Assembly: GCA_016617855.1 (NCBI GenBank)
Contig: JAECUM010001915.1
Span: 62,001-126,000, forward strand
Direction: 5' to 3'
DNA length: 64,000 nt
DNA from: Megalonaias nervosa
Taxonomy: Eukaryota; Mollusca; Bivalvia; Unionida; Unionidae
Position numbers and translations under genes: made by a program. The notes under the pieces were generated by a model that was given only the letters and a program-made list of their open reading frames with translations, searched no databases and was not told where the DNA came from. Position 1 is the stretch's first letter; each line of letters opens with the position of its first letter. Positions 47,501-61,967 of the stretch are shown here, piece by piece.

Positions 47501-48969
47501 CAGGGTATATATATATGTATGTAGTAAGAAAGCTACATGTAACCTCAAAGCAGCATCATTTAAAAGTAATAGTAATTATTACAAGGTTCTTATTGTCTTA
47601 AGAATAGACTTATTTCAAGTGAACGTACATTAATAGTTCTTGATTCTTAAGGAAGAAATGTGAATAGGACACACAGATGCAGAACCATTCAAAAATGTCA
47701 TTAAATCTTGGTACAGTAATCATCTCACATTAAGAATCATTCTCTTTCCCTTTACTCCATTTTCCCACTGCTGGAGAATATTATTTTTATCTGTTAGTGT
47801 TGTTTCCTTGAGTCTTTCGAACAGAAAATTTTTGGCAAGAGCTCTTCAACTCTCCCATCGTTGTCGAGTTGAATAACTTTTTCTTCTGAAGTAATAATTT
47901 TCGTTTTATGTGATGTTTAAGTTTTGTGACAGTTTATTCCTATGTTGCTGATTATGTAGTACATCAATTTAATTATGCGAATGAAAGTTTTATGGGTTAG
48001 ATGAAATGTCTTGTTTATACAGGAAATTATTTATGTACTGTTATTTTATTTTTTGGTCTCTGTCTTGTACCCTGTTTTGTTCAGTGTTAATATCTCTTTG
48101 TGTGTGAGCCCACAAAAGCTGTATTTAGCCTATGTTGACCTATCGGGGCCTGGTACTATCAAACCTTCCACCATGTATATGGACCAGACACCTTTCTGCA
48201 GCATGCAACAACAGCACTTGATATGTTGTAGGGATAGGATCCATGGTAGATTTGGTTTCTTTGGCTATTTTTTAGTAGTCTGTCCAGTCTCTTGAGAATC
48301 TTTCTGCCAGTCAGACTTGAAGGTCAGCTTCATGTACGGCTTGTGTGCTTGTAGAGCAGCTCAATGCTCCCAATTCAGTTCCTGCATCTATTAAATCTTC
48401 AGCTTGCGAGAGGCGATGCTTTACTCTACACCCTGGAAACCGTAACAAGGTCATTTTAAATTTGCAACCCACCATCAGTGATGTGAACCTTGCACTGGAC
48501 AAGCAACTTAAGAGTCCTACCCTCATTTCCTAATAAAGATCAGAGAAACAGGAAGACCCTACTGCCACCAAGTCATGCCAAATGAGAATCACCCTTTCCT
48601 CTCCTCTCATTGAGGCCCATTTTCCATAGGCCTCTAATAACAAATTGTGGAGAGAGAAGGGCTCAGCTGCTCTCCTCACCAACCCTCAGTGGAAATGATG
48701 CATATTTTCAGTGCCCTTTTGGTTTTGAGTATTCAACACTTTGCATGAAATGGATTTTCCTGATTCAAGCTAAGCAACCCCAGATATACACCCTTTCACT
48801 GTCAGAACCTAAGAATGTTTACACCAAGAATTGTTAGATTAGTTAAGTGGCAAAAGCATAAAAGTTACAACCAGTTTAAGACTTTATTCAAGCAATACCA
48901 GTGATGAATATGTACAATAAAATGCAAACAAAATCCAAGCAAGTGACTTATTACTTACATCTTTTTCAG
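44579..48969 (+). other. Intron 1 of the RBM28-like gene
   Basis: A 4.39-kb intron with no other gene. It holds nested direct repeats: a 66-bp unit at 45,834 and 46,022, and a ~122-bp unit at 45,901 and 46,535. Ends with a good polypyrimidine tract and CAG at 48,967-48,969. Confidence 0.65.
45834..46655. repeat. Nested direct duplications in intron 1
   Basis: Unit A (AGCTCAGGTCCCTGAGAGCC...) at 45,834-45,899 and 46,022-46,087. Unit B (ACAATGTACTTGGCAGTAAA... to GTGTGGAAG) at 45,901-46,023 and 46,535-46,652. Order A-B-A...B suggests two overlapping segmental duplications. Confidence 0.8.
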
Positions 48970-49015
48970 GTTCTGAAAAGTGCAGAGGCTTTGGATATGT
49001 AATTTACTCTATGCG
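48970..49015 (+). CDS. RBM28: RBM28-like gene, second coding exon
   Basis: 46 nt between a CAG acceptor and a GTAAGT donor. In the frame left by exon 1 it reads GSEKCRGFGYVIYSMR, the RNP1 box of the first RRM. Further exons were not found in the window, so introns downstream are long or the gene continues past the end. Confidence 0.78.
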
Positions 49016-52000
49016 GTAAGTATGGAGAAAAATAATTGTTTTATTTGTAGCAACAAAAGCATAACTTGTATCATTAGGACGTCACCTTCAAAAGTGTTGG
49101 AGTTTTGGCTTAAAATTCTTGAAAGTCATAAATTATAATGCTGCTGACCTGTATTGTCAGTCTTTCCACTTTAGTTAAATCTGGCAGATGTAGTGATGTT
49201 TTCCCTCTTTAGAAATCAGAGAAATGTTCTATTCTCTATTCTGCCAATAAACAATTTTTGGTCTTAGCTCTACTGGTCATTGAGTTTATGCATTGGCCTT
49301 TTGTCCATCATCTGCCGACGACCAGTCACAAGGCCTTACATTAGATTTGAAGTTGGAGGGTGAGTTGTCAAAGTAGGTGGTGGTGGGAATCGGGGACCTC
49401 TCTCAGTGGGGATGTAGCTGGGTGTAAAGTACAAGTAGCCAGGTAAATCACACAGTTTCCAGCTGATAAGGAAAGCCCTGCTGTTGAAATGGTCTTTTGT
49501 CTATCATCCACCCACCAGCTGTTAACCCAAGTTATTTTGCTACACCTTATAATCTGCTGGATGATTTGCCATGAAATTATTCACACAAACATGTTTCACC
49601 CAAGGTCCAAAATGAAAATGGTTCCCCCATGAACATTCAGTATTGATACCACAGTGGCCAGGTTGACAATTTTATCACTACTTATCCTGAATGGTTGGTC
49701 ATATCAACATGGGGTTTTTAACAAAAGACTTGTGAGACAGTACCTAGTTGGTCCTGAATAAAAATGGTGCCATGGTAGCCATCTTGAAAATCTTCTTGTT
49801 GCTGTTAAATGGATGGTCATATCTGCCATAAAATATGCTTCATCCAATCCTATGAGACAAGTACTCCAAATTTTAAATGTTTCATTTCCACATCAAATTT
49901 GTTATGGATCAATGATCTAGTATCCTATCTTCTGTAAAATAACATTTGGAAGATAACTGTCAGTTTTCCTTTCCAAATATTGCTTGTCAGAGCATTGCAG
50001 TCATTTACTTGTAACTCACATAGCAGGATGGACAAATTAGATATTTAACTGATGATTTGTTATATTATCTAGATAATAATTAACATAAATCTATTACAAA
50101 CTACATAATGAATAAAAGCATCATCATCAGCAGCAGCATCATTTGTATGGTTAAGATGTATTTAAAATGTGTCCATTTATCATGTACTCATGATCCATCA
50201 AGTAACAACTTCAAATGTTACATTAGGAATCTACAAATATTCTCATGTGAAACTTTTCTTTGTATTTTATTTAAGATGTTAGTGACCATTTGCAATTCAC
50301 AAAAAGCAACAAAAATATACATCATTGTTTCATGTTCCATTAAATTGGTATTAAAACTTTATTTGGGTGGAAAATGCTACTCATGTAAAGCGGATGACAA
50401 ACAATTTTATTTTCTATATTTAAAATTCGTAAAGTATTTGAGAGCCAGCAGCTGACAGGTTTGGTGCTGGAAGTATCTGCACCACATCTTTTGATAATAT
50501 TTTATATTCAACTTCTTCATTGCCCCTTTCTTGAAAAATTTGGCCACCAGTGGTATTTCTGATGTAATCTAGCAACAGAAGTATTTATGTACATTGTAAT
50601 AATTATTTAGTATGTTGGGTCTGTGATATATTAGTACTTGTATGTACTGTAAAATATTGATATAGTCCTATATTTATATTTTGTTGCATTATTTTCATTT
50701 GCAATATATAATATTGATTCTTTATGCACCCCTTGGCTTCTATTTATTGTTACGTGTCTAGGCTCGTACAAAAGTAACAAGAAAAGAGTGAAGCCAATGA
50801 GCTTTGTAAAATTTAACAAAATAATTTATTTCCCTAGAAAAACAAGGTAAAATTGAGAAAAAGGACTTACAGTTTATGAATCAAATCCAAAGTAGTTCAA
50901 GAATTAAAAAATATAAGTCCTATCAATGGAAAGTTCTAAATGAATCACAGTTCGATTGCTGATGAAATTCCAAGTGGTCTTCAAAGTGTTGCCGTGTCAA
51001 CAGTTCTTTGTTGAATCACAAAGATTTATATTCCAGTTGTTGAATTCCAGAATTTTGATAAATGCCTTTGTCCCAGAATTTTGATCAGCACTAGTATTTT
51101 CCAGGGAAAATAAATTACTAATTCCAGAAAATAAAAAAATCAGCTCAAACTGGTCACAATAAAACACCTTTGACCTTCAAAGGTTTAAAAAGCCAACTGG
51201 CTCTTTCACTATAATATTATAGGTTATAAGCCCAACTAATATGCAAAACAAAGTCCCAGATGGGGTCACGTGATCACCTTCTAGTGAACAGCATAAAAAA
51301 TATTACATTACTTAAATCACGTACTCTATATAGCCTAAGCTAAAATTCAAGGATTCCCACCCTGAAAATGAATTTTTTAAAAAGTTGTTTACTTCAGAAA
51401 TGAACTGGTACTGAATCTAGGTCACCAAAAGATACAATGTTTCAAATTACTGGCTTGTTTATCAGGCAAACAGAACTGAATTGAATTCCCAAAAAAAATT
51501 CAAATCCAGTAGACAAAATTGTCATTACAATAACATGTAAGGAAATAAAATAAAAATAATAAAATTTTAAACTAACAAACAAGTAATTAAATTACATATA
51601 CATAACAGTATGCTGTGGCATGCCAACTTGTTTATGGTGACATCTGAACTAAGCACTTGATGTCAAAGGAAACATTTTGGTCCTTATTGTTGATCTGATG
51701 CTGCTGTTGATATAAAGTCTCTTTCTGTGTGAATTCTTTCAGAATCGGATTTTAAGCACAGCTGTGTTATATTGTTTAACTTTCCTAGACAATAACTAAG
51801 AATCACGTTACTATGACTGCCAGTTCTGTTGTATAAATGCTACTCGACATGCCCATATGTTAATTAGAAATAATCAAACTATACACAATCCTTAATTGGA
51901 AATGTGGTATTTATTTCAGAAATGTGGTATTTGTTTCAGTTTAATTAGATGCATGTGGGTGTCATCCTCTAAAAATAAGAATACACAAGAATCATTAAAC

Positions 52001-55000
52001 AGTATTCAAGTTATCTGACTGCCATTTTAGTTCTGTTCATGTTTAATGATTTGCACACAGGTTGGACAGAAATGAAAATTTTGATTGTACTGCAAAAAAG
52101 ACCAAATGTCAATATTAAGGCTACTTAATGACATGTCAGTAGGATAAATTGATTTATTAACATTACAGATATTTATGCACAACAACTTAACATGGATGAA
52201 CACTTCAGGTCCATAAATGTTGCATGAGGCTGGTTTCATTGTTAGTCATAAATGGCCATCTTGATAGTGACAGAAAAATACTGGTGTTTTCTTGCTAAAT
52301 TCCTTCATTTTAATGGTCATCATGTATTTATGATTAAAGATGTATGATTTATGTTATGTCTGTTTTTGTCCGTTTAAAGAATTCCTGTTGTATCTTATAT
52401 CTTGTAACTTATTGGTTCATGTAACATCCTTACAGACATCCTCAGCAAGCATTCTGATGAATTGTAAACAACCTCTGATCGGTTATTTGATGGTTTTTGA
52501 CAACAGGATAGCAACTGTGCCATGTGCAAACTGAATGTTGTGTGCAACTTGGGGGGTGGTAAAAATAGAACGCAAAATTTTACTCACGTAATGGTGAAAG
52601 CTGACTGGCATGGTTGGTTTGTCTGTAAATTTTTTAATTTGTCAAATGTTTAGTGTATAAAAGTATTAATATTTTCTTTATTCAAACACAACATAAAATA
52701 ACTCTACCATGCACATCTTACTATTTAAGTTACTGAAAGCATTATGACAGGGCAAGTTTTTTAAGATAACTGGTTGGACAGACGCATGTTAGAAATCAGA
52801 ATACAAAAGTTTGTACCAACATCCATAGTTTTATGTTTTATGATTAAAAAAAACACTATTTTAATTTTTTGGGGTAGACGAATAATGTCCCATTTTCATC
52901 TGTCTTGATAGTAATGTTTTTGGAAATGACAGGAAATTAATAATTAAGAAATATATTTTTATGTCAAAATTGTCTTTATTAGCATATGAACATATATAAC
53001 TAATAAGTAAAATTTATGAGCAGTTAAATTCTAAAATGCTTTTCACATCATCTTTTCAACAAACACCACCATCTGATAGTATACTGTCCACACAGCCATC
53101 AGGATGAGGTTTTAACCAATAGGTCCACTGTGATGCCTCACGACTCCTAAATGATCATGAATCTGGCACTGATCTGATGTCTGATATGGCTGCCTTGGTG
53201 CTACCTTGAAAATCTTGTTTCTACTTTTCTGAAACAGATGGTCATATCTGTATAAGATTTGCCATGATTACTGTTTGGTCCAGTGAGAAGAAGGTTCTGA
53301 TGTGACATCTAATACTAGCCATTTTAAAGGTCTTTTTATCACTACTCCTCCTGATTGCATGGTTAGGTGGCATTATGTTTTCGCTACAAGATTTCTTGTG
53401 ATGTCTAGTTGGTCCAAAACGAAAATACTGTTACTGTGACAGTCATAGTTATGTTTGCTACCCCTGACCACAATCATGGAAATATTCACTGATAATAAAG
53501 CTTCTTAGAAATTGTTTTTTTTTTCATTTTGGCTCTCATGTCCAATTCTTTCACCCCTTTTTTTGCTCCAATGTGGTGCCCCTCTGAAAATGGCTCTGCG
53601 TGCAAGTGCACTACTTGTGCATGTCAACCAAGGCAAAGAAAAAGGGTGACGATGACACAATTTTAAATATCTTTGTAAAGGGAGTCCCTCTTGGTATAGA
53701 GGGGTTGTTAATAGATTTGGCGATCGTTATCTAGAGGATGATCTCCCTCGATTTTATTGCCTGGTGTGAGTAGATAGATAGAACATCAACAGAGAACTGA
53801 GCAAGACTATTGAGAAGAAATAAAACAATACGAGCCCCCTTAAACAAGAAAAATAAAATAAATTTAATCACTTAATACATAAACTAAAATTGGCAACTTC
53901 GATTCAATGGATTTACATTAATGGAATTTAATAGCAGTGTTCAAAATAAGATTCGTTCATCATGGTAACGAGTGGTGAAAAGAGTACAATGACCATGCCT
54001 GATTTGCATCACCTAGCGTCCTTTTCCTCTCTTGATGCTGTGTATCCCACATCTTCCACCTCCATGTGTATACTTCATCCTTCCTCTGATCTTTCTTTTC
54101 CGGACTTCCCTCTTTGGACTGCCCTCATCAGTTCTTGGAGAGAGAGAGCTGTTTCCTTAAAAGACAAGATTACCACTAAATCTCTGTATGTATCACCACC
54201 TATTCGTGTATAAAATTCTCTCACTTTCGTTAATCAGAAGCGTAATTAGCTATTCAGACATTGCATCCATTCTGACATAAGGTGACCTTACGATTAACGG
54301 TCCTTACAAATGACCTTTGTAATATACCAAGTCTGACCTTAATTAGACCCTCGCTCTCACTTCACTGCAGCGGTTAACCATAAATTAACACGCGTGCGGT
54401 GTATACAAACAATATTGCCATATATATCTGCATATACTACTATATAACTTCCTACATCTAACTAGTCAGTTCCACTCAACAAGATATATGCTCAATTACT
54501 ATTGCATAAGATTCACTAAAATTCTAGCTTAAGTAATCCTTAACTTACAAGATCATGTAAGCATAACAAAATCATATATATATATGCAATTATCATTAAC
54601 TCATGATAAACAGTATCATCCTGCCAGACAAAGGAAATTAATTCATATAACCCTATGAAATATTACACATCTGAAAATTTGGATTACATGCGATCCATCA
54701 GTTCTATCAATGAACTAGTAACTGCAAAATTAAAGAAATAAATTGCATAACGACTCTAGCATATCAACAGATTTCAATGAAATTGAATAAACGATACATA
54801 GTATGGATCATAGTCATATCAAACACATTTGCATAAAACAAAACAAGCAAAATAGAAAATTACATGGAAATTAAAATTGCATACCTTAATGCTGTTTTCT
54901 TTTCTCTCAGATCGTGCACCCTAGCACTACAGCCTGTCTTTCCTTTCAAGACAGCTATCTGGTCCCCTTTTACTTTCTTTTAACAAGGAATCACTACTCT

Positions 55001-56480
55001 CTAGTCTTCCCCGGAGTTGAATTCACCCTCTCAGGAAAATTTCTGACTAAAGAATTTTGACCAAAGTCATCCTTTTAAATGCTCGTTACTTCTAAAGTGT
55101 ACACCTTAATTTAACTGACCAATCATAAGCAACTGTTCCTAAATTTTCCCTGTGATAATCATGTCTTTCATCGGATTTTAACAGCCTAGAATCTGAGAAA
55201 TACGATGCATATCAACTTCCTTTTGATAATAAATTATTTGACATGAGGTTCCTTTCTAGCGGTTATGGTCGTTAGCTCTAATGTTCTCTTCCAGGATACC
55301 ATTACAATTTCTAGGTCAATTTTCACTGAACCTTAGATGTGGGCTTTTCAAGTTTAAAAGATGAAGTAGAGGGAAATGTCAAAGTGATCTTTCTCAAAGA
55401 CTTTTCTGGCTTGACTATGATAAAATATTAATGCACAATTTATTCAACTTTAAGTTTCAATACTTCAAAATTCAACACATTACACTCTGCAAGTAATTAT
55501 GATACCATAGGGGAGTGTACCCCCATTTTTTTGGGCAGCCCCTCTGCATATCTGGGCATGGTCTTTAAACCTGTAAGTCCAGGTACATGGGGTTTTTAAT
55601 GGATCCAGTGGATCCTATATTGGCCTATTGCTCTGGAGCCGTCCATGATAGTCCAACCAGTGGAGCTAGACATATGGCTTCATCTTTCTACCTTTTCTGA
55701 GATCTTGATGATAGATCTCTCTGTCCTACCATGTTACAGTTATATATATTTACAATTACGATGATCTTTACGGCAATTTATTTGCCACTCAGTCTGCCAA
55801 CCAACCTGACCAATCATCCAGCCAACAAGCTTACCACAGTAATATATTTGCAGTCCCTGCTGTCGACTGACCAGTCTAGCCATTTGGACAAATTAGACAC
55901 TGAACATTATCAATTTTCAAACATTTTTCATCAGTAACACTGTCTTCTGCTGTCTTTGCTGGCCATAACAGCCATGCAGCATTCCATCCATCCAGCAAAC
56001 TTTCCAGTCATATAATGGACCCAGCCATGCAGCTGTAATGCTGGTTCAATGCCCACAAGTGCAGCAGTCTAAGCAGCCAAGCCAACATGATGTACTGACC
56101 CAGCTGCCATGCCAAACCAGCTTCTTAGTGTTCAAGCAGTCTGATATGTCCCAAGACCACCTTTCATAACCTTTCCATGCAGATGATTCTGAGCCATGCA
56201 TGCTGATGATATGGTGTTGTCCTTGCCTAATGGTATGACATACCCATGGACAGATATCTTAGAGCCTGTTGATAATTCTGATCATACCATGGAAGGAATT
56301 GAATTCAGTTTTAAAGGTGCCATAGAGGAAATTTTTAAAATCCTACCCTCATTAGAATACCCCATACTGCTGGTTACTAGTACAGCATACAGAAAAGTAA
56401 AGGCTTCATTTTGACAGGGATGAAAATTGCTTACACAAATTCTTAAGATTTTGCCCCAATCTTTGATGATTGCAGAAGTA
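49016..56480 (+). other. Probable intron 2 of RBM28-like gene with dispersed repeats
   Basis: No exon recognised. 49,550-49,960 and 53,090-53,470 hold related copies of a repeat (GATGGTCATATCTG, GCCATCTTGAAAATCTT, TTGGTCC..AA..AAAAT) that looks tandemly arranged with a ~120-bp period. Other stretches look like ordinary AT-rich intronic DNA. The 53,962-54,213 frame has no family. Confidence 0.45.
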
Positions 56481-57021
56481 GAAGGTTGCTTCTCAGAAGA
56501 AATTGCAATCCAGGTAATAATAAGTACCCCTTTTTTGTGACAAGTCAATTTCTGACTTCCTTTTTCCGTATTGGTACCAGTTGCACAGTAATACCTATGA
56601 TGTGGATTTTCCTAGCCATGACAAAGATTTCACTGCTATAAATGTTTTCCCCTCTGTCTTACAGGGTGGACAGACAAGTTTTCAATACCACTTAAATACT
56701 TGTATGGAGTATGGTTTCTATTTCGACACTCTTGGATTTGGCCTCTCTGGAAGTGGACCATTTGGCAGACAAGGCAACGTTCATGCTTGGGATGCAGTCA
56801 GTTGCATCTCTAAATTCATTAACACAGTGGTTCAACATGTTATGGCTAACACCCTAATGGTCTCCATTACTATACACAGGGATTTTCCACTGCACTCGGC
56901 ATTGCTCAACCACATAACAACTTTGTGCTCCCTTCCCCCACTCATGTTTGGTGGATGTATTGAAGGAATCGGAAAACATGCAGCACAGGAGTTGCTTCTA
57001 AAGTTGTCATTACAAAGTCTT

Positions 57022-60000
57022 TTATCCACTCATTAATGTCACAAGCAGCCTTAGAGACGTGGTGACAAGCATTAGAGATATGATAGAGGCTTTACTCTGA
57101 TGCATCAGTGTTAGAGAGGCAGAGCAAGCAATAGGAGATCGTCTCACCCTTCTTCTCAAAGACAAGTGTAGATGGGAGAGAGAAAACAGGCTTTCTTGTC
57201 CTCCTGCCTTCTCAGTACCAAATAATGAGTTACCCCTTCTACTGCCACCTTGCAATCCTCTGGTGGGTGCCAGGCTCCTTCTATTCCCCAGCTCATCGAT
57301 CAATTTATTCTCTCACTGGTGCTTAATACAGTAGGTTTGGGAGGGGCTCTGCATCTTGTTCAGCCAGCCCACTCCCCTCTTGCCAGACCAACTGACCCCA
57401 TGTTGGCTGGCATATTACAGAAGGAGATAAAGGCACTACTAGACAAAAGGGTAGTAGAGATCATTAGAAAACTGACATCCACTGGCTTCTATTCAAGGCT
57501 GTTATTGATCAAGAAAGACAACAGGAAATTTTGTGTCCAGTTATAGATTTAAGCAAATTCAGCATATTCTTAAAAGTCTCAAAGTTCAGAATGGAAAAGA
57601 CAAGGTTTCATCCATTTGTCCATACGACCCAGTGAATACACAGTGTGTCTGACACATACTTTCACATTCCTATCCATGTGACATCAAGAAGATATCAGCA
57701 TTTCACCAAGAGGGGAGCAGTATATCAGTTTCGTATTCTACCTTTCAGCTTCAACCTCAGCCTTTGAGCTTTTATTTAAACATGGACATCCTCATTCATG
57801 ATGTCAGTGTACCTAGATGACATCCAGTGCATGCATACAAGCCAACCATTTAACTTTTGGCATAATTATATCAGTTTATTCACCAATTATGTTCTACCCT
57901 TGCCTGTATAAGGATTACACTCTATTTTTTACATTAAAATATAAAATAAAAATAAAGCAGTAAAAAGTTGTTTTTGTCATTTTTTTTATCCTCTCCTTAA
58001 TTCCACTCATATAAATTTGAGAATATTCTTACAAAAGTGACTGCTGCATAAGAATAACACAAGAGTACTTTCCTTGTTTGCTACTTATAGCAACTGTATT
58101 TGAACCTTTTCTAAGAAAACAGATGAGTTTCTTCAAATATGAATTTTGCATCACAGATTCACTGTTGATAAGTTAGTTAGTTTGTGGACCAGTCTATACT
58201 TTTAAAGAAAATGATGCCAGATGTTAAGCAAAATGCATTATGGTGTGACTTGTGAATATTATATGATGGAAAATGTTAGAGCAGATGGATCTTTTCAATC
58301 TTCAAAACGTGTCAAATCAGAAAAAAGGACAAATCAACATCACTTTACAAACTTTAAAAGAAGAATATAAGAGTAATATAATACAGCACTCTGAGCAGAT
58401 AATCATATTTATTGCAGGATTTCAGTTCATGATCATTCAGTGAAAGTTACACATGTAGACTAGTTACAGTGAGTGCTGAATATAAATAATTTTTCAGTAG
58501 ATATTCTGGTTCTAATCCTTATAGATTTTGCCCTTTGTGACAATAATTTTGACTAGCAGCAGAACTGAACCATGTAGGTAGCAAAAATAAATGTATCATT
58601 TTCATATGTGCTGTAATTTTGGCATACATTATATAGCTTCCACCTTTGAAGCCCAAATTACACTTCTCTGCCATGTATGATAGCAATAATTGCATTAATA
58701 CTTCTCAAGGGGTTGGCATGTATACAGAAGCACTTGATAAGTTCAGTTTTGCCTCACGACATGCATTAGCTTCTCTGCCTTATTTGAAGTTTAGGGTGGA
58801 TATTAAATATGGATATGTCGGTGTTTGTCCCTTCCCAACATTTCATTTGTCTGGGTATAGAGTCGCTTACCCGTATCTTCCTCCCAAATGCATTGACTGT
58901 ATTGTTCTTACATCGAAGAGAACTTCTTCCAAAAATTTATAACGGAGTTTCTTCAGTTCCTCCCTCATCTTCATTGTGGCAGCAGATCTTATGAATCTCA
59001 GCAACCTTTACATGCACCCTTTGCAGATGGCCCTCCTCGACCAATTTCTTCAACAGATAAGGATTTCAGTGGGAATCAGACACTTGATTCAGTGGCAGAA
59101 AAGAGATTGGCTAGCATCAGGAATTCCATTGGAAGCTTCACAGTCTGCTCAGATGCAAGCTTGTCAAGTTGTAGGGACTGCTTACTCTTGGACTTTAAGA
59201 TGGTTAGTGGCGAGGAGACATAAGAGAGAACCTTTAATATCAACACCTTGGAAATGAAGGCAATCCTCAAGACCCTTTTCTTGCCAGGGCCATCTTCATT
59301 CAAAAACAGTTATAATAATGTCAAACAATTCAGTAGTGGTCAGTTACCTTTGGAAGCAAGGTCAAATGAACTCACCACAACTATGCATGTTAATAGGGGA
59401 CTACCTTCATTAGTGTTCCAGGTATCAAATAAACATTCAGGTATGACACATTCCAGACAGGCTTATTGTTCTGCTTGATTCGCTATCAAGGAGGAAACAA
59501 CCAATGCTCACAGATTGCTACCTCCATCCATCTTCCATTGAATTTGCAAGTGATGGTACCTGTATACCTTTTTGTGTCAAAGTGGAAAAACAAGCTGCCC
59601 ACCTTTGTCTCCCATTCACAGATCTAAATGCATAGTCTCTTGACACTCTTTCAAATCAACTGGGACGTAATCTGGACCTATGCTTTCCTCCAGTAGTCCC
59701 AATTCCGAAGCTAATTCAGAAAATGAGGGGCACAGATTGCAATATTATTCTGATTGCCCCTCTCTGCTCAGAGAAGTCATGGGTCTCTGATTTGCTCGAC
59801 TTGACAGAAAAGTCCTAGTAACCCCAAAGCGTTTAAAACAGTCATAGTCACAGTCACTAATCTTTCAACCATGTCCAGAGAAATGTCTACTTCACACGTG
59901 GCTCATCTCTAGCATGCCTTGCACAGGAAAAACTTTAGTTGTGGAGAGCATCTCGTCAGCACCTGACACTTTAAAAGTATACAAGGGGAAATTGTGCATT

Positions 60001-60050
60001 TTTTGTGATTGTCATGTAAACGATGTCACGCCACTGTCAGAATAATCTGA
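57022..60050 (+). pseudogene. DIRS-type retrotransposon relic (RT and RNase H)
   Basis: 57,250-57,560 reads the DIRS-type lead-in and reverse transcriptase start (LQKEIKALLDKRVVEI, TGFYSRLLLIKKDNRKF, then DLSKF), continuing in other frames with SDTYFHIPIHVTSRRYQHF, VYQFRILPFSFNLSL near 57,640-57,770. 58,970-59,480 reads RNase H-like pieces (TVCSDASLSS, NINTLEMKAILKTLF) and 59,500-59,800 the following region (IILIAPLCSEKSWVSDLLDL). Many stops and shifts. Region 56,580-57,036 upstream is open for 151 codons and may belong to its gag, unproven. Confidence 0.7.
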
Positions 60051-60795
60051 TCTCTCACAGGAACATGCTGTTTAATAATTTTGGCTCACAGAACATGAAC
60101 TATTTCTATGAGCCTTGCCTTTCAGTGCATTGACCCAGTTAAAGAGAAAATGGGATTGGCTGGTTGGCATTCCAGTCCATTATTTCCACCTTTTATTTGC
60201 ATGACATTGCCTCACAAAACAAAGAGTTGAATCTCGTTAGTCCCTTGGATGCTGCCTAGTCACCAGACCGTGCCATCCCTGACACAACCGCATTCTCAGG
60301 TAGGATCTGTCAACTTTCACTGGATTTGCCCAAGAAAACCTTTTCTGTAACTGTTTGTCAAGTATGGGAGCCTGCAGGATAGTGTAATGAGTCTGTAGTC
60401 TGAAACTAATTAACAGAAAGAAGCAGAACCAACTAGTTTAGTAGAATCAGCAAATAATTTATTTCTCTAAGTTATAAAGTGAAAACTTAAGAGGAACTTA
60501 CTGTATTGTGATTTGAATACCAGATAATCCTAAAACTTCTATCACAAGTCCAAAAGTATAGAGTGTTCCGAATGAATTCTATGTCGTGATGCATTGCTGA
60601 TATACCGGTACCAATAGTATTGAATAAGCTGATGTACCAACAGTCTTGATATATCCCAATGATATAATTCAGAATAATTCCAAAGTAGTGTTTTAGTCCA
60701 AAAGTCAATGAGCACTTTGTAATTTCAATGAATAATTAAATGATTCCTCTCAAATTATATCTGAAGACAACTAAACATAATTCCATCGACTGAAC

Positions 60796-61967
60796 TTAAC
60801 CCTTTAGCTACAACTACCGCATCTAAGCGTCACCTGTAAATAGCTCATGAACCCCACTGACGCATATATGCAGTGTCGAAATGCCTTGTTTACTACCCCA
60901 GTGTCGCTAATGTGCGTATAGTTCAGCAGTACTTGAAACCCCAGTGTCGCATCTATGCGGACGTGACCACTGTGTTATCTAAACGTTGATTGATTGAAAG
61001 TACAGAAAATTACTTATTTTTGATTATCATAACCATTGAGAAGACTGTTTACTCAACATTTTGATACAAGTTTGAAAGCTGAGAGGTTAAATTTAGACAC
61101 ACTGGAAGGGCTTTCCCGCAATTTACGAAACACGTGTAGTTGAGATGAACAAAGATGCATTCCGATTCAGATATGAGCGACTTTGAGGGTTCAGTGCAAG
61201 CGATATCGAAGAGTTTAATGGGTCATTCTTAGAAAATGGATCAGATATTGATGTTAGTCCCGTTTCAACACCAGATGTAAGTGATCTTGAATCAGATGAC
61301 GAGGAGGACATAGCCCCACTTGCACAATGGAGTGATGACCTTGCCATGTTTGAGATCACAGGAGTCTGACGTTTTATCAGTAAAGCACGATGAAATGTCT
61401 GACAACATGAAATCACCTTATCGGTATTATCAATTTATTATAATTGATAAAACGTTCGACTCCTGTGTTGAGATCAATGATTTTGATTCTCATGTTGGTT
61501 CAACAATCGAGCTTGGACCACTAAGCAATGAGAAAGATTTTTTTCTCAAGTTTTTTCCTGAATGTCTGGTGGAAAAAGCTTGTGAAAGAAACAAACGATT
61601 ATGCCAAGAAAATGGGGGACCAAAAGCAAGACCTGAAATGTAAATGTTGGATTTATTTTGTGGGATTCAAAACAGTTTACATGACTGGGATTTCTTGTAT
61701 GATGGGATGTAGGAGTCTATAAAGTGGAAATATATGAATAACAGACACTATACAAGGTAAGCTGTTTTTTATTTCACTGAAATCCATCAAAAACTAATGA
61801 AATAATGAATATAAATGTAACCATGTTTTTATTGTCAGTTTCTGTAGTCAGCCATGATGATGCTCTAGTATTCAGCCCAGCAACCAGCCTCAGTAGTCTC
61901 AGTAACTGATATGATAGCACTCAGCAGTAGTGAAACTGCACAACAGCTGTAGTAGCTAAAGGGTTAA
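60796..61967 (+). mobile_element. Short piggyBac element with TTAA duplications
   Basis: TTAA at 60,796-60,799 is followed by CCCTTTAGCTAC; GTAGCTAAAGGG is followed by TTAA at 61,964-61,967. That gives a 1,164-bp element with 12-bp perfect terminal repeats and the piggyBac-specific TTAA. Sub-terminal GACGCATATATGC/GTGTCGC repeats lie at 60,860-60,960. Confidence 0.9.
61154..61643 (+). pseudogene. piggyBac transposase N-terminal fragment
   Basis: Begins MHSDSDMSDFE with the acidic, Ser/Asp-rich start of piggyBac transposases, shifts near 61,185, stops at TGA near 61,367 and resumes at 61,390-61,643 with STIELGPLSNEKDFFLKFFP. The catalytic DDE part is absent, so the element is non-autonomous. 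Confidence 0.65.

Noticed and set aside
53962..54213. 83-codon Ser-rich frame
   Set aside because: No domain, no splice or promoter context; likely chance.
56581..57036. 151-codon open frame as a host gene
   Set aside because: No family, and it directly precedes the DIRS relic; at most part of that element.
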